The notes: generated by a model from the sequence alone, not told the origin. A stretch of 49,290 nucleotides of DNA from Provencibacterium sp. (GCA_022793895.1 JAAWDS010000011.1:1-49290); one strand, 5' to 3'. Positions 23,509 through 35,095 are shown, counted from the stretch's first letter. Numbers and translations: made by a program.

Positions 23509-24369
23509 TTAACTTATCAATCCCAAGCCTTCCAATTGGCGGATATGCTCGGCGCCCGTCGTCAGGAGATAGATGCGGGTGGTTTCCATCGAAGCATGGC
23601 CCAGGACGTCCGCCAGTTTTACGATATCCTTGCTGGCATGATAAAAGGTGGTGGCGAACAGGTGCCGCAGGTTATGGGGAAACACCTTGGCAGGCTCTAC
23701 CTTGGCATGGGCGCACAGAGATTTCATCTCCTGCCAAATCTGCCGCCGCGAAAGCCCTTTCCCGCTTCTGGTCAGAAAGATCTCGCCAGAAGCGGTTTTT
23801 TGTGTCTCTGCATAGCGCAGCAGCTGCCGGCACAGCTTGCCAGGCAACAGGATTGTCCGGATTTTTCCCTTTAGGCGGACCTCTGCGCGTCCTCTGCGCG
23901 CCGCCTCCACCGTTATAAATTTCACCTCCGAAACCCGGATCCCGGTGCTACAGATGGTTTTCAGCAGCAGCTCCAGCCGGATGCGCCCCAGCCGGCCGGC
24001 CGTTTCCAAAAGGCGGGTATATTCCCCCTGGGTCAGCTCCTTGGAGGTTTCCCGGAACATCCGGCGCTGCACCTGTAAAAACTTTACGCGGCAGTCCTCC
24101 CAGCCGAGGAAGCCAAACAGGCCGTTGAGCGCGGACAGCTTGGCGTTGACGGTAACAGGGGCGCGGCCGGAAGCAGCCTGGTGTTCCCGCCATTTTGCAA
24201 CGCTCTCCTTGGTAACGGGCCGCCCCTCCAGCCAAAGGGCAAACGCCCGGATATCCCTCAGGTATTTCTCAATGGTGGCCTCCGCGCGTTCCTCCTCCTT
24301 CAGCGAGCATGCAAACGCGGCAATCTTTTCAGCGGTTAAAATGTGTGCGGCCATGGTGGGAGTATTCAT
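23509..24369 (-). CDS. Tyrosine recombinase, predicted DNA invertase of the EPS switch
   Basis: A 286-residue site-specific recombinase with an N-terminal SAM-like DNA-binding domain (about 10-95) and a catalytic domain (about 110-286). The catalytic set is complete: Arg145 (STGIR), Lys169, His232 and Arg235 (FPHNLRHLF), His258 (LGHASM) and nucleophile Tyr267 (TRIYL). ATG 24369 has AAGGA about 8 bp upstream. It is a compact XerC/D-like enzyme without phage genes nearby. Adjacent inverted repeats suggest it flips the 23128-23486 segment, as RecV and Mpi-type invertases do for surface loci in other gut bacteria (family knowledge; action here is inferred). Confidence 0.93.
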   Translation of the reverse strand: MNTPTMAAHILTAEKIAAFACSLKEEERAEATIEKYLRDIRAFALWLEGRPVTKESVAKWREHQAASGRAPVTVNAKLSALNGLFGFLGWEDCRVKFLQVQRRMFRETSKELTQGEYTRLLETAGRLGRIRLELLLKTICSTGIRVSEVKFITVEAARRGRAEVRLKGKIRTILLPGKLCRQLLRYAETQKTASGEIFLTRSGKGLSRRQIWQEMKSLCAHAKVEPAKVFPHNLRHLFATTFYHASKDIVKLADVLGHASMETTRIYLLTTGAEHIRQLEGLGLIS

Positions 24370-24425
24370 TGTTAAAGTCCTTCCTTTCTGCCCTTGCGCT
24401 TCTGTTGATTTTAATGTCTCTTATA

Positions 24426-24455
24426 AATATACACCTGTCCGCTCTCTGCAAGCAA
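24426..24455 (-). promoter_or_regulatory. Possible promoter of the recombinase gene
   Basis: On the minus strand TTGCTT (24455-24450) and TATATT (24431-24426) are 18 bp apart, about 50 bp upstream of the start codon. The match is moderate. The recombinase thus seems to have its own promoter outside the invertible segment. Confidence 0.45.
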
Positions 24456-24456
24456 C

Positions 24457-24486
24457 AAAAAGGCCGCAGGAAGAATTTTCCTGCGG
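24457..24486 (-). terminator. Hairpin terminator, minus orientation
   Basis: CCGCAGGAA (24464-24472) pairs with TTCCTGCGG (24478-24486); on the minus strand it is followed, after CC, by five T (24461-24457). It lies just upstream of the recombinase promoter and may block antisense reading from the rhomboid-like gene region. Confidence 0.65.
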
Positions 24487-24562
24487 TTCAGGTTTCCCTT
24501 TTAAAAAGAGGGGAATTGTGGTAAACTAAATATGTTAATTCTATAAAATAGGAGTTTTGAAT

Positions 24563-25237
24563 ATGCAGTGGCTGAACCGTTTAGAAAGAAAATTCGGGCG
24601 ATTTGCCATCCCCAATCTTATGGTCTATATCTGTTTGACCATGCTGGCCGTTTTTCTGCTGGACGTCATTATCGGTATTCCGGTCTCCTCGATGATTGCC
24701 CTAAGCCGCGCCGCGCTGCTGCGCGGGCAGATCTGGCGGCTTGTCACCTTTATCTTCGTCCCGCCTGCGTCCGGGGTAATTACCATCCTGTTCGCGCTCT
24801 ATTTCTATTATTTTATCGGCTCCAGCCTGGAGGGCGCGTGGGGCTCCTTCCGGTTTAACGCCTATTACCTCTGCGGCATGCTGGGGGCTGTCCTAGCGGC
24901 GCTTATCAGCGGCTGGGGGAGCAACACCTACCTGAACCTCTCGCTGTTTCTGGCCTTTGCGCAGCTGTTCCCGGAGCACCAGGTGCTGCTGTTTTATATC
25001 CTCCCCGTGAAGGTCAAATATTTAGCCTATGTGGATTGGGCGCTGTTCGCCCTCAGCTTTATCACCGGCCTGCTGACGCGGGATTGGGCCACCTGCATGG
25101 CGATCCTCATGTCGCTGCTCAATTTCTTCCTCTTCTTCGGGCCGGACTTTACCCGGCGCTTCCGCGATAACCGCCGCTACAGCGCCGTGCGCAAAAATTG
25201 GCGGAACCAGATGCGGAACAACCAGAACCGTTTTTAA
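24563..25237 (+). CDS. Rhomboid-like membrane protein without protease residues
   Basis: A 224-residue protein with about six transmembrane helices arranged as in rhomboid/derlin proteins. It starts with an amphipathic N-terminus and has the R-G-Q-I-W-R-L-V-T-F-I-F stretch (residues 53-64) that is conserved in that superfamily (W-R.. motif). The catalytic serine motif GxSG and the later histidine of active rhomboids are not seen; the equivalent region reads GWGSNTYLNLSL. It is therefore probably an inactive relative. The basic, Asn-rich tail (about 195-224) is cytoplasmic. ATG 24563 has GGAG 8 bp upstream. It is the first of four genes on the plus strand. Confidence 0.7.
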   Translation: MQWLNRLERKFGRFAIPNLMVYICLTMLAVFLLDVIIGIPVSSMIALSRAALLRGQIWRLVTFIFVPPASGVITILFALYFYYFIGSSLEGAWGSFRFNAYYLCGMLGAVLAALISGWGSNTYLNLSLFLAFAQLFPEHQVLLFYILPVKVKYLAYVDWALFALSFITGLLTRDWATCMAILMSLLNFFLFFGPDFTRRFRDNRRYSAVRKNWRNQMRNNQNRF

Positions 25238-25276
25238 CCGCCGTCATTTCATTTCTATCTTGAAGGAGGAACCCCC

Positions 25277-26287
25277 ATGCCCACCGTCACCTTAGGCCGC
25301 ACCGGTCTCGCCAGCGGCAAAAACGCCTTCGGCGCGCTGCCTATCCAGCGCACGGCGAAGGAGGAAGCCGTCCGCATTCTGCGGGAAGCCTATGAGCGCG
25401 GCTTCACCTATTACGATTCCGCGCGCGGCTACAGCGACAGCGAAGAGAAGCTCGGCGCCGCCTTCCATGGCATGCGCGACAAAATCCTCATCGCCACCAA
25501 AACGCCCTCCAAAACGGCGGAGGGGTTCTGGAAGGATCTTGAGACCTCGCTGCGGATGCTGCAAACCGACTACATCGATCTCTACCAGTTCCACAACCCC
25601 GCTCAATTCCCCCAGCCGGACGACGGGAGCGGGCTCTATGAAGCGATGCTGGAGGCAAAAAAGCAGGGGAAGATCCGCTTTATCGGCATTACCAACCACC
25701 GCTTGCCGGTGGCGGAGGCTGCGGTGGATTCCGGGCTTTACGACACCCTGCAATTCCCCTTCTCCTACCTCTCGGATGAGAAGGACATTGCGCTCGTGAA
25801 GCGCTGCCAGGAGAAAAACATCGGCTTTATCGCCATGAAAGCGCTCTCCGGCGGCCTTATCCAGAGCGCGGCGGCGGCCTATGCGTTTATGCTCGGCTAT
25901 GAAAACGTGCTTCCCATCTGGGGCATTCAGCACATGCGGGAGATGGAGGAGTTCGCCGCCTTCGCCGAGACGCCCCCCGCTCTGAATGAGGAGCTGGAAG
26001 CGACCATCCAGCGGGACCGCCGGGAGCTGGCCGGGAACTTCTGCCGCGGTTGCGGCTATTGCCAGCCCTGCCCGGCGGGGATCGATATCCCGACCTGTGC
26101 GCGCATCTCGCTCCTATTGCGCCGCTCGCCGGCCGCCCGCTTTCTCGAACCGGATTTTCAGCGGCAGATGGCCCGAATTGAGGAGTGCCGGAACTGCGGT
26201 CACTGCATCAACCACTGTCCTTACGGGCTGAATACACCAGAGCTGCTGCGGGCAAACTATGAGGACTACAAGACCTTCCTGCGCTGA
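25277..26287 (+). CDS. Aldo/keto reductase with C-terminal ferredoxin clusters
   Basis: A 336-residue fusion. Residues 1-230 form an aldo/keto reductase barrel with a plausible tetrad Asp47, Tyr52, Lys75 and His106 (YYDSARGYSDSE, ATKTPSKT, YQFHNPAQ). Residues about 255-325 carry two iron-sulfur motifs, CRGCGYCQPCPAGIDIP and CRNCGHCINHCPYGL. This ferredoxin-type group is common in anaerobes and may use electrons from ferredoxin as well as NAD(P)H; its substrate is unknown. AAGGAGG precedes the ATG at 7 bp, and it lies 39 bp after the rhomboid-like gene. Confidence 0.9.
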   Translation: MPTVTLGRTGLASGKNAFGALPIQRTAKEEAVRILREAYERGFTYYDSARGYSDSEEKLGAAFHGMRDKILIATKTPSKTAEGFWKDLETSLRMLQTDYIDLYQFHNPAQFPQPDDGSGLYEAMLEAKKQGKIRFIGITNHRLPVAEAAVDSGLYDTLQFPFSYLSDEKDIALVKRCQEKNIGFIAMKALSGGLIQSAAAAYAFMLGYENVLPIWGIQHMREMEEFAAFAETPPALNEELEATIQRDRRELAGNFCRGCGYCQPCPAGIDIPTCARISLLLRRSPAARFLEPDFQRQMARIEECRNCGHCINHCPYGLNTPELLRANYEDYKTFLR

Positions 26288-26320
26288 AATCCCCAAAAGC
26301 CGCCAAAAAGGAGGAGACCC

Positions 26321-26758
26321 ATGGAGGAAAAAAGCCTGGACGCTGCGCTCGCGATCCTCTCCGAACGGTTCGGCCGCGACTCGCTCATCGCCCTTGCAAC
26401 GGTGGACGGGGATCGCCCCGCCGTCCGCACGGTGAACAGCTTTTATGAGGACGGCGCGTTTTATGTCGTTACATACGGCTTATCGAACAAGATGAAGCAG
26501 ATCGGGAAAAACCCGGCCGTCGCCATCTGCGGGGATTGGTTTACCGCTCACGGCACCGGGGAGAACATCGGGAACCCGCTGACGGAGTCAAACCGGGAGC
26601 TGGGGGCGAAGCTGCGCCATGTGTTCGCCGAGTGGTATGAGAACGGGCACGTCGACGAGAACGACCCCAACACCTGCATTCTGCGCATCCGGCTGAACAA
26701 TGGGATTCTCTTTTCCCACGGTACGCGCTATGACCTTGATTTTACTGTCCGGCCATAA
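26321..26758 (+). CDS. Pyridoxamine 5'-phosphate oxidase family, flavin-binding
   Basis: A 145-residue split-barrel protein with ALATVDGDRPAVRTVNSFYEDGAFYVVTY in the N-terminal half and the strand pattern of FMN- or F420-binding PNPOx-like proteins. It is too short for PdxH and lacks that enzyme's C-terminal signature. It may be a general flavin reductase or stress protein; the precise substrate cannot be told. GGAGGAG precedes the ATG by 5 to 8 bp. It is 33 bp downstream of the aldo/keto reductase and presumably co-transcribed. Confidence 0.82.
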   Translation: MEEKSLDAALAILSERFGRDSLIALATVDGDRPAVRTVNSFYEDGAFYVVTYGLSNKMKQIGKNPAVAICGDWFTAHGTGENIGNPLTESNRELGAKLRHVFAEWYENGHVDENDPNTCILRIRLNNGILFSHGTRYDLDFTVRP

Positions 26759-26799
26759 AGGCGGCCGGTTCAAAGCCGCTTTGGAAAGGATGAGTGTCC

Positions 26800-28107
26800 A
26801 TGTGGGCATATGAAAGCGTATTTTATCAGATCTATCCGCTCGGCTTCTGCGGAGCGCCGCGCGAAAACGACGGTTCTTCCGCCTCCCGGATCGGGAAGCT
26901 GGCGGTTTGGGGACCGCACCTGAAAAAGCTGGGGGCCAACGCGCTCTACCTCTCCCCGCTTTTTGAATCGGATGCGCACGGCTACGACACGCGGGATTAC
27001 CGCCTGGTGGACCGGCGGCTGGGGACCAACGAGGAATTTGCCGCCGTCTGCCGTTCGCTGCATCAGGATGGGGTGCGCATTGTGCTCGACGGGGTGTTTA
27101 ACCACGTTGGGCGCGGCTTCTGGGCGTTTCAGGATGTGCTCAAAAACCGGGAGAACTCCCCCTACAAGGATTGGTTCCATATCAATTTCGGCGGGAACAA
27201 CGGGTACCAGGACGGGCTCTGGTATGAGGGTTGGGAAGGACACTTTGAGCTGGTGCGCTTGAACCTACAGAATGAGGCGGTGGTGGAGCACCTCTTTTCC
27301 TGCATCCGCGGCTGGGTGGAGCAGTTTGATATTGACGGGCTGCGCCTGGACGTTGCCTACTGCCTGGATCGGGGGTTTTTGAACCGGCTGCGCAGCTTCT
27401 GCGACTCGTTGAAGCCGGATTTCTTCCTCGTCGGCGAGGTGCTGCACGGGGACTACAACCCCTATTTGCAGGAGGGGATGCTGCACAGCGTTACCAACTA
27501 TGAGTGCTACAAAGGGCTCTATTCGAGCTTTAACAGCCTGAACCTTTTTGAAATCACCCACTCGCTGCTGCGGCAGTTTGGGCCGGAGAATTGGACGCTC
27601 TATAAAGGCCGCCACCTCCTCTGCTTTGTGGATAACCACGATGTCACCCGCATCGCCAGCATGCTCCAGGAGCCGCGGCATCTCCCGCTGATCTATGCGC
27701 TGCTGTTCGCCATGCCGGGCATTCCCTGCCTTTATTATGGAAGCGAATGGGGCGCGCCCGGCCGCAAGGAGGAAGGGGATCCCGCGCTGCGCCCCTCCTT
27801 CCCGGCTCCGGAGTGGAACGCGCTGACCGATGCCCTCCGCTCTATGGCGAAGGCACACCGGGAGAGCCGGGCGCTCTGCTATGGGGACTTCCACTCGCTG
27901 CTCTTACAAAACAAGCAGGTGATCTTTGAGCGCGCCTGCGAAGGGGAACGGGTGTTGGTGGCTATCAATGCGGACGCCGAACCGTTCACCGCGCATTTCA
28001 ACGCCAATGCCGGGCGGGCGCGGGATCTGTTGAGCGGGGAAACCCACGATTTCGGCGGCGGGAGCGTTCTGCCCCCCTTCAGCGCCGCCTATTGGCAGGT
28101 CTATTAA
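26800..28107 (+). CDS. GH13 alpha-amylase family enzyme
   Basis: A 435-residue cytoplasmic (no signal peptide) glycoside hydrolase family 13 protein. The conserved regions appear in order: VLDGVFNHVG (region I), GLRLDVAYCLD with the catalytic Asp (region II), LVGEVLHGD with the acid/base Glu (region III) and FVDNHDVTRIAS with the third carboxylate (region IV). It lacks the N-terminal domain of neopullulanases, so it is a compact form acting on maltodextrins or related alpha-glucans. ATG 26800 has AAAGGA 9 bp upstream. A GTG at 26794 is less well spaced. It is the last gene of the four-gene unit and is followed by a terminator. Confidence 0.9.
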   Translation: MWAYESVFYQIYPLGFCGAPRENDGSSASRIGKLAVWGPHLKKLGANALYLSPLFESDAHGYDTRDYRLVDRRLGTNEEFAAVCRSLHQDGVRIVLDGVFNHVGRGFWAFQDVLKNRENSPYKDWFHINFGGNNGYQDGLWYEGWEGHFELVRLNLQNEAVVEHLFSCIRGWVEQFDIDGLRLDVAYCLDRGFLNRLRSFCDSLKPDFFLVGEVLHGDYNPYLQEGMLHSVTNYECYKGLYSSFNSLNLFEITHSLLRQFGPENWTLYKGRHLLCFVDNHDVTRIASMLQEPRHLPLIYALLFAMPGIPCLYYGSEWGAPGRKEEGDPALRPSFPAPEWNALTDALRSMAKAHRESRALCYGDFHSLLLQNKQVIFERACEGERVLVAINADAEPFTAHFNANAGRARDLLSGETHDFGGGSVLPPFSAAYWQVY

Positions 28108-28131
28108 CGCGCTCCCCCGGAGCGAAAACAG

Positions 28132-28175
28132 CGGGCTTCCAAAGGGTACGCATACCCTTTGGAAGCCCGTTTTTT
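28132..28175 (+). terminator. Terminator after GH13 gene
   Basis: A perfect 17-bp stem (28132-28148 with 28153-28169, loop CGCA) is followed by six T residues (28170-28175). Confidence 0.95.
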
Positions 28176-28194
28176 GGCTGCCTTCATCCATAAC

Positions 28195-28233
28195 AAAAAA
28201 TCTCCGGCGCAGAAAATTGCGCCGGAGATTTTT
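28195..28233 (-). terminator. Terminator of the PFOR gene
   Basis: TCTCCGGCGCA (28201-28211) pairs with TGCGCCGGAGA (28218-28228). A and T runs on both sides make it bidirectional, with six T on the minus strand. It lies 15 bp beyond the PFOR stop. Confidence 0.93.
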
Positions 28234-28248
28234 CAACGTTTGGAAGAT

Positions 28249-31800
<3,552 letters not shown>

Positions 31801-31873
31801 AACTTTCTTATTTCCTCCCTTTGGATGTATTGACCTTTTGAAAGCGTTAAGCACACTTCGGCTATCCTAGTAG

Positions 31874-31902
31874 ATTTTAACACGTTTGGATATCGCTGTA
31901 AA
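31874..31902 (-). promoter_or_regulatory. Sigma-A promoter of PFOR gene
   Basis: On the minus strand TTTACA (31902-31897) and TAAAAT (31879-31874) are 17 bp apart, about 75 bp upstream of the start codon. Confidence 0.82.
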
Positions 31903-31912
31903 GAGCGCCGCA

Positions 31913-31934
31913 CACAAAATCCCGCTATTTTGTG
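31913..31934. promoter_or_regulatory. Palindrome upstream of the PFOR -35 (candidate operator)
   Basis: CACAAAAT (31913-31920) and ATTTTGTG (31927-31934) are perfect inverted arms with a 6-bp spacer, starting 10 bp upstream of the -35 element. The position suits an activator or redox regulator. It does not fit the usual Rex site (TTGTGAA-N4-TTCACAA) well. Confidence 0.5.
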
Positions 31935-32089
31935 CGATTTCCCCGCAAACGGCCGGGATAAGGACCTTGTTTTTTTGTCCGGGCCGTCCCTTTAAAGCGG
32001 CAAAGCTCCCGGCCCCGCCGCCGGGCGAAAAAGAAAGCGGCGGAATTATTGTAAGCCTATCGGCGATCTCTTATACGAAAAGGGAGGCT
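31935..32089. other. Intergenic region, no gene seen
   Basis: GC-rich stretch between the PFOR regulatory region and the terminator at 32090. A frame of 114 codons at 31886-32230 crosses the terminator and has no ribosome-binding site, so it is not called. A GGCCG/CGGGCC-type partial hairpin and an AAAGCGGC repeat are visible without clear function. Confidence 0.4.
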
Positions 32090-32136
32090 AAAAAAGGCGC
32101 GCTGCAAAATGGAATCATTTTGCAGCGCGCTTTTTT
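32090..32136. terminator. Bidirectional terminator downstream of the P-loop ATPase gene
   Basis: A perfect 15-bp stem (32097-32111 with 32116-32130, loop GAAT) is flanked by six A and six T. It lies about 90 bp beyond the stop of the minus-strand gene at 32227. It shares the core GCTGCAAAA/TTTTGCAGC with the hairpin at 37915-37956. Confidence 0.9.
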
Positions 32137-32226
32137 CTGCAAGCCGGAGGAACGGCCCGCACGATTTCTTTTACAGGCCGCAGACGCCTTTTTAACGGCC
32201 TGCTCCATTTTACAGCGGATCTCTTT

Positions 32227-33309
32227 TTAAAACAAATCGCGGATGGTTTTTTCGGCAAAGGCGTCGAGCGCTTGGTAATCCATCGCGCCGATATAATAGG
32301 ACTCCAGCTCGTCGTGCAGCGCTTTGGCCTCGGCCAGATAGTCTACCGCCTGGCGCAGCATCTCCGCCCCGGCCTTGCGGGTAAAGGAAAGACGCTGCTT
32401 GCGCGAACGGAGGGCTTCCATATCGGTAAAGCGGCGGGCGTGCAGCACCCGGTAGGGCGTGACCGTGAGCGGGTGGCGGCGGTTGGAGGTCATGAATCCC
32501 AGCGAAAGCGCAGGAATGAAAAGATGTTCGAGCTTCCCGGCCGGGTCCAGCGGGCAGTAGCAGGAAACAACGTCATAGCCCTGTTCGAGCGCATGGGCCC
32601 GCAGCTCTTGCAGCAGGAGGCGGGAGGCTACGCCGTAGTCGTCTTCTATCACATAGATCCGTTCGGCGAGCGCGCAGGCGGTCTCCTCAAACACCACAAT
32701 TCCCTTATCGGTAATGCCGCTTAAAAAGCGGACGTCCTCCCGCGGCTTCCGGCCCGCCTGGCGGCGCATTTCACGGGCGGCCAGGCGGGCGGCATGCTCC
32801 CGGATCTTCTCCAGGTTGGTATTCTCCAGCGCGAGAAGCCGGGTGTCCTCCGCCAAGGCGGCATAGGCGGCCAGAAAGCGGGTGGAGAGGGCGTGCAGCG
32901 AAGAGATGCGCCGGGTCAGCCGGAGGATCTCCTCGCGGTGGGCGCGCAGCTTGCCGGCGTCCCAGCAGGCGCAAAGGTTTAGGATGTGGTCATAAGCGCC
33001 GGGACATTTGGGCTCCAGCAGGTGGGGCGGGGTGCCGTCCGCTACCGAAAGCTGCCGGTTATGTAAAATGACCCCATCCAACGATCCGCAGTCCGAAGAG
33101 CAGTAGATCTCCTCCACCGTTTCCTCCTCCCCGCCTGCGGCCTGCGCAATACGTTTCATCAAGGTCGATTTTCCGCTCCCCGGCCCGCCTTTAATTATAT
33201 AGGTTGCCCAGCCGTCCTTTTCTCTTTCAAGCTGGTCAAACCTTGAAACAAAGCCCTGCGGCGTGTTTGCGCCCAGAAAAAACCGCAGCAGCCTAACGCC
33301 ATCGGTCAT
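32227..33309 (-). CDS. P-loop ATPase of unknown function (PRK06851-like)
   Basis: A 360-residue protein with a clear Walker A motif YIIKGGPGSGKSTLMKRI near residues 37-54. The order of segments IYCSSDCGSLDGVIL, PGAYDHILNL and the downstream FLSGITDKGIVVF resembles the PRK06851 group found in spore-forming Firmicutes. No transmembrane helix or DNA-binding domain was recognised. The role is not known to me; a link to sporulation or nucleotide-dependent regulation would be a guess. It is monocistronic and ends before a strong terminator. Confidence 0.7.
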   Translation of the reverse strand: MTDGVRLLRFFLGANTPQGFVSRFDQLEREKDGWATYIIKGGPGSGKSTLMKRIAQAAGGEEETVEEIYCSSDCGSLDGVILHNRQLSVADGTPPHLLEPKCPGAYDHILNLCACWDAGKLRAHREEILRLTRRISSLHALSTRFLAAYAALAEDTRLLALENTNLEKIREHAARLAAREMRRQAGRKPREDVRFLSGITDKGIVVFEETACALAERIYVIEDDYGVASRLLLQELRAHALEQGYDVVSCYCPLDPAGKLEHLFIPALSLGFMTSNRRHPLTVTPYRVLHARRFTDMEALRSRKQRLSFTRKAGAEMLRQAVDYLAEAKALHDELESYYIGAMDYQALDAFAEKTIRDLF

Positions 33310-33478
33310 ACTGTTTCCTCCTTAACGCATATTGGCCCTATTTTTCTATAAAAAGCCTCTGAACCATACTATTCCGCGCGGGCATGTTCTGATACTCGCA
33401 GGGCCGGGCGGGCAGCCCTTTGGAAAGGGCTGCCCAAGCCTGGATAAAATGAAAAAAACGCTCTGCGCGGCATACCAG
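33310..33478. other. Intergenic region with a GGGCAGCCC hairpin
   Basis: Upstream of the ATPase gene. A perfect 12-bp stem GGGCAGCCCTTT / AAAGGGCTGCCC (33410-33421 with 33424-33435) has a 2-nt loop and no T run, so its function is unclear. No coding region. Confidence 0.5.
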
Positions 33479-33528
33479 AAAAACAGGCGGCATGCTCCCG
33501 TAAAAGGCAAGCCTACCGCCTGTTTTTT
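33479..33528. terminator. Terminator beyond MATE gene
   Basis: AACAGGCGG (33482-33490) pairs with CCGCCTGTT near 33516-33524 around a 25-nt loop, with A residues before and six T after the stem. It can serve both the minus-strand MATE transcript and the plus strand. Confidence 0.65.
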
Positions 33529-33619
33529 GCTTGAGGTTTTTAAAAGGGCTTATCTCTTGGCACGGGACTTGTTCATGCAAACGATATTCCGGCTGCATCC
33601 CTTTAGCCTGCGTTCCTAC

Positions 33620-35002
33620 CTATTCCGTTTTTTCTTCCGTATCCGGACGGAATGGGCCGGCCTTCCCAGCTGCCTTCATCATTTTCCGAGACGTCCGCAG
33701 ATACAAGGCGGCTACAAGCGCGGTGGAGAGCAGATCGGCCGCCGGCTGCGCCCAGGCCAGGCCGTTGGCCCGTAGAATGGCCTGTAGGATAAACAGGGCC
33801 GGAATATAAACGATCCCCTGACGGCTGAGATTAATAATTAGGGATTGTACCGCCGCGCCCATAGCCTGCAAAGCATTGGTCAATACATAAAATGCGCCGA
33901 ACAGGAAGCTGGTGGTCAGCAGGATATTTGTAAAGCTGACCGCATAGTCAAAAGACGCCGGCTCCCTTAAAAACACGCGGATGATGGGATCCCGCAGCAG
34001 ATAACACAGCCCTGTCATGGCCGCGCTGAGTCCCAGGGAAAGGAGGATGGAAAAACGCATGATCCTTTTAAAACGTTCCCATAGCCTCGCGCCGACACAG
34101 TAGCCCAGCAGCGGCTGAACGCCTTGCCCAAAGCCGATGCAGACCATACCGGTCATCATCGTCACCTTCATAGCCACGCCCATCCCTGCTAAGGCCATAT
34201 CTCCATAACCCGCCATCTGTGCATTGACGATGATTTGGGACACGCTCATCAGCAGGGATCCCAGAGAGGCCGGAATACCAATGGCAAGCACGCCGCTGCA
34301 AACGCCGTCTTTCAGGCTGAAATCCTGGATGCGAATGCTGAGGGAAGAGTGGCCCCGCAGAAAATAAAGAATATAATAGCCAGCGCCCGCCACGTTGCCG
34401 ATAACGGTAGCAACCGCCGCGCCGGCGATTCCCCAGCGGAAGCTCAAAATCAGGATGGGATCCAGAATCATGTTGAGAAGGTTGCCCAGGATCTGCCCGA
34501 ACATAGCCCGGTTGGGCTGCCCTTCCGCACGGAGAATATTGGAATAACAGTTGGAAATCAGAACAAAAGGACCGCCCAGGGCAACAACGGTTAAATAGAT
34601 TTTTGCCGGCTCCCAGGTATCTGCGCTAGCCCCGATCAACGTCAAAATGGGATCCATAAAAATCAAAAAAACGGCCGATAGGATCCCTCCTACCGTCACG
34701 CAGCCCCACATGCAGAAGGAGCATACCTTTTTTGCATATTCCGTCCGGCCTTCCCCAAAGGAACGGGCAATGACCGAAGCGCCGCCCATGCCGAAAACGG
34801 TCCCGACAGCCATGAAAATCAGAAAAACCGGTGTGGCAAGGGAGACCGCCGCCACCAGAATGTCATTGTGCGTTTGCGCAATAAAAAATGTATCCGCCAG
34901 ATTATAGATTAGGACCATCAGCATAGCCGCCATGGCGGGAATTGCATTTTTCAACACCGCCTTTGGTATGGGAGCTCTCTCGAAAACATCGATGCTGTTC
35001 AT
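33620..35002 (-). CDS. MATE family multidrug/cation antiporter
   Basis: A 460-residue membrane protein with twelve predicted helices in two halves. NAIPAMAAMLMVLIYNLADTFFIA at the N-terminus and GMGGASVIARSFGEGR near residue 75 are typical of MATE proteins. The second half repeats the pattern with IGFGQGVQPLLGYCVGAR. It probably exports drugs or cationic compounds by exchange for H+ or Na+. AAGGAGG stands upstream of ATG 35002. It lies after a MarR gene, separated by a terminator, and has a copy of the putative MarR operator upstream. Confidence 0.93.
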   Translation of the reverse strand: MNSIDVFERAPIPKAVLKNAIPAMAAMLMVLIYNLADTFFIAQTHNDILVAAVSLATPVFLIFMAVGTVFGMGGASVIARSFGEGRTEYAKKVCSFCMWGCVTVGGILSAVFLIFMDPILTLIGASADTWEPAKIYLTVVALGGPFVLISNCYSNILRAEGQPNRAMFGQILGNLLNMILDPILILSFRWGIAGAAVATVIGNVAGAGYYILYFLRGHSSLSIRIQDFSLKDGVCSGVLAIGIPASLGSLLMSVSQIIVNAQMAGYGDMALAGMGVAMKVTMMTGMVCIGFGQGVQPLLGYCVGARLWERFKRIMRFSILLSLGLSAAMTGLCYLLRDPIIRVFLREPASFDYAVSFTNILLTTSFLFGAFYVLTNALQAMGAAVQSLIINLSRQGIVYIPALFILQAILRANGLAWAQPAADLLSTALVAALYLRTSRKMMKAAGKAGPFRPDTEEKTE

Positions 35003-35039
35003 GATAAATTCCTCCTTAAAAAATTAAAAGTATCATATC

Positions 35040-35056
35040 AACAGCTTGCTTTTTAT
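35040..35056. promoter_or_regulatory. Putative MarR operator, copy C (MATE promoter region)
   Basis: AACAGCTTGCTTTTTAT matches copies A and B near the marR promoter (14 of 17 with A, 15 of 17 with B). It lies 38-54 bp upstream of the MATE start. Confidence 0.55.
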
Positions 35057-35062
35057 ATTTCG

Positions 35063-35095
35063 AAAAAATCCGCCGCAGCAGCGGCGGCATTTTTT
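35063..35095. terminator. Terminator between marR and MATE
   Basis: CCGCCGC (35070-35076) pairs with GCGGCGG (35081-35087); A and T runs on either side make it active in both directions. It overlaps the marR stop codon and separates the two genes transcriptionally. Confidence 0.85.

Noticed and set aside
23509-24369. Prophage or integrative element marked by the recombinase
   Set aside because: No phage, conjugation or excisionase genes and no tRNA attachment site are adjacent, while perfect inverted repeats that fit an invertible switch are.
31913-31934. Rex operator before PFOR
   Set aside because: The arms CACAAAAT/ATTTTGTG and 6-bp spacer differ from the Rex consensus TTGTGAA-N4-TTCACAA.
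31886-32230. A 114-codon open frame on the plus strand
   Set aside because: It runs through a strong terminator and the PFOR promoter region and has no ribosome-binding site.
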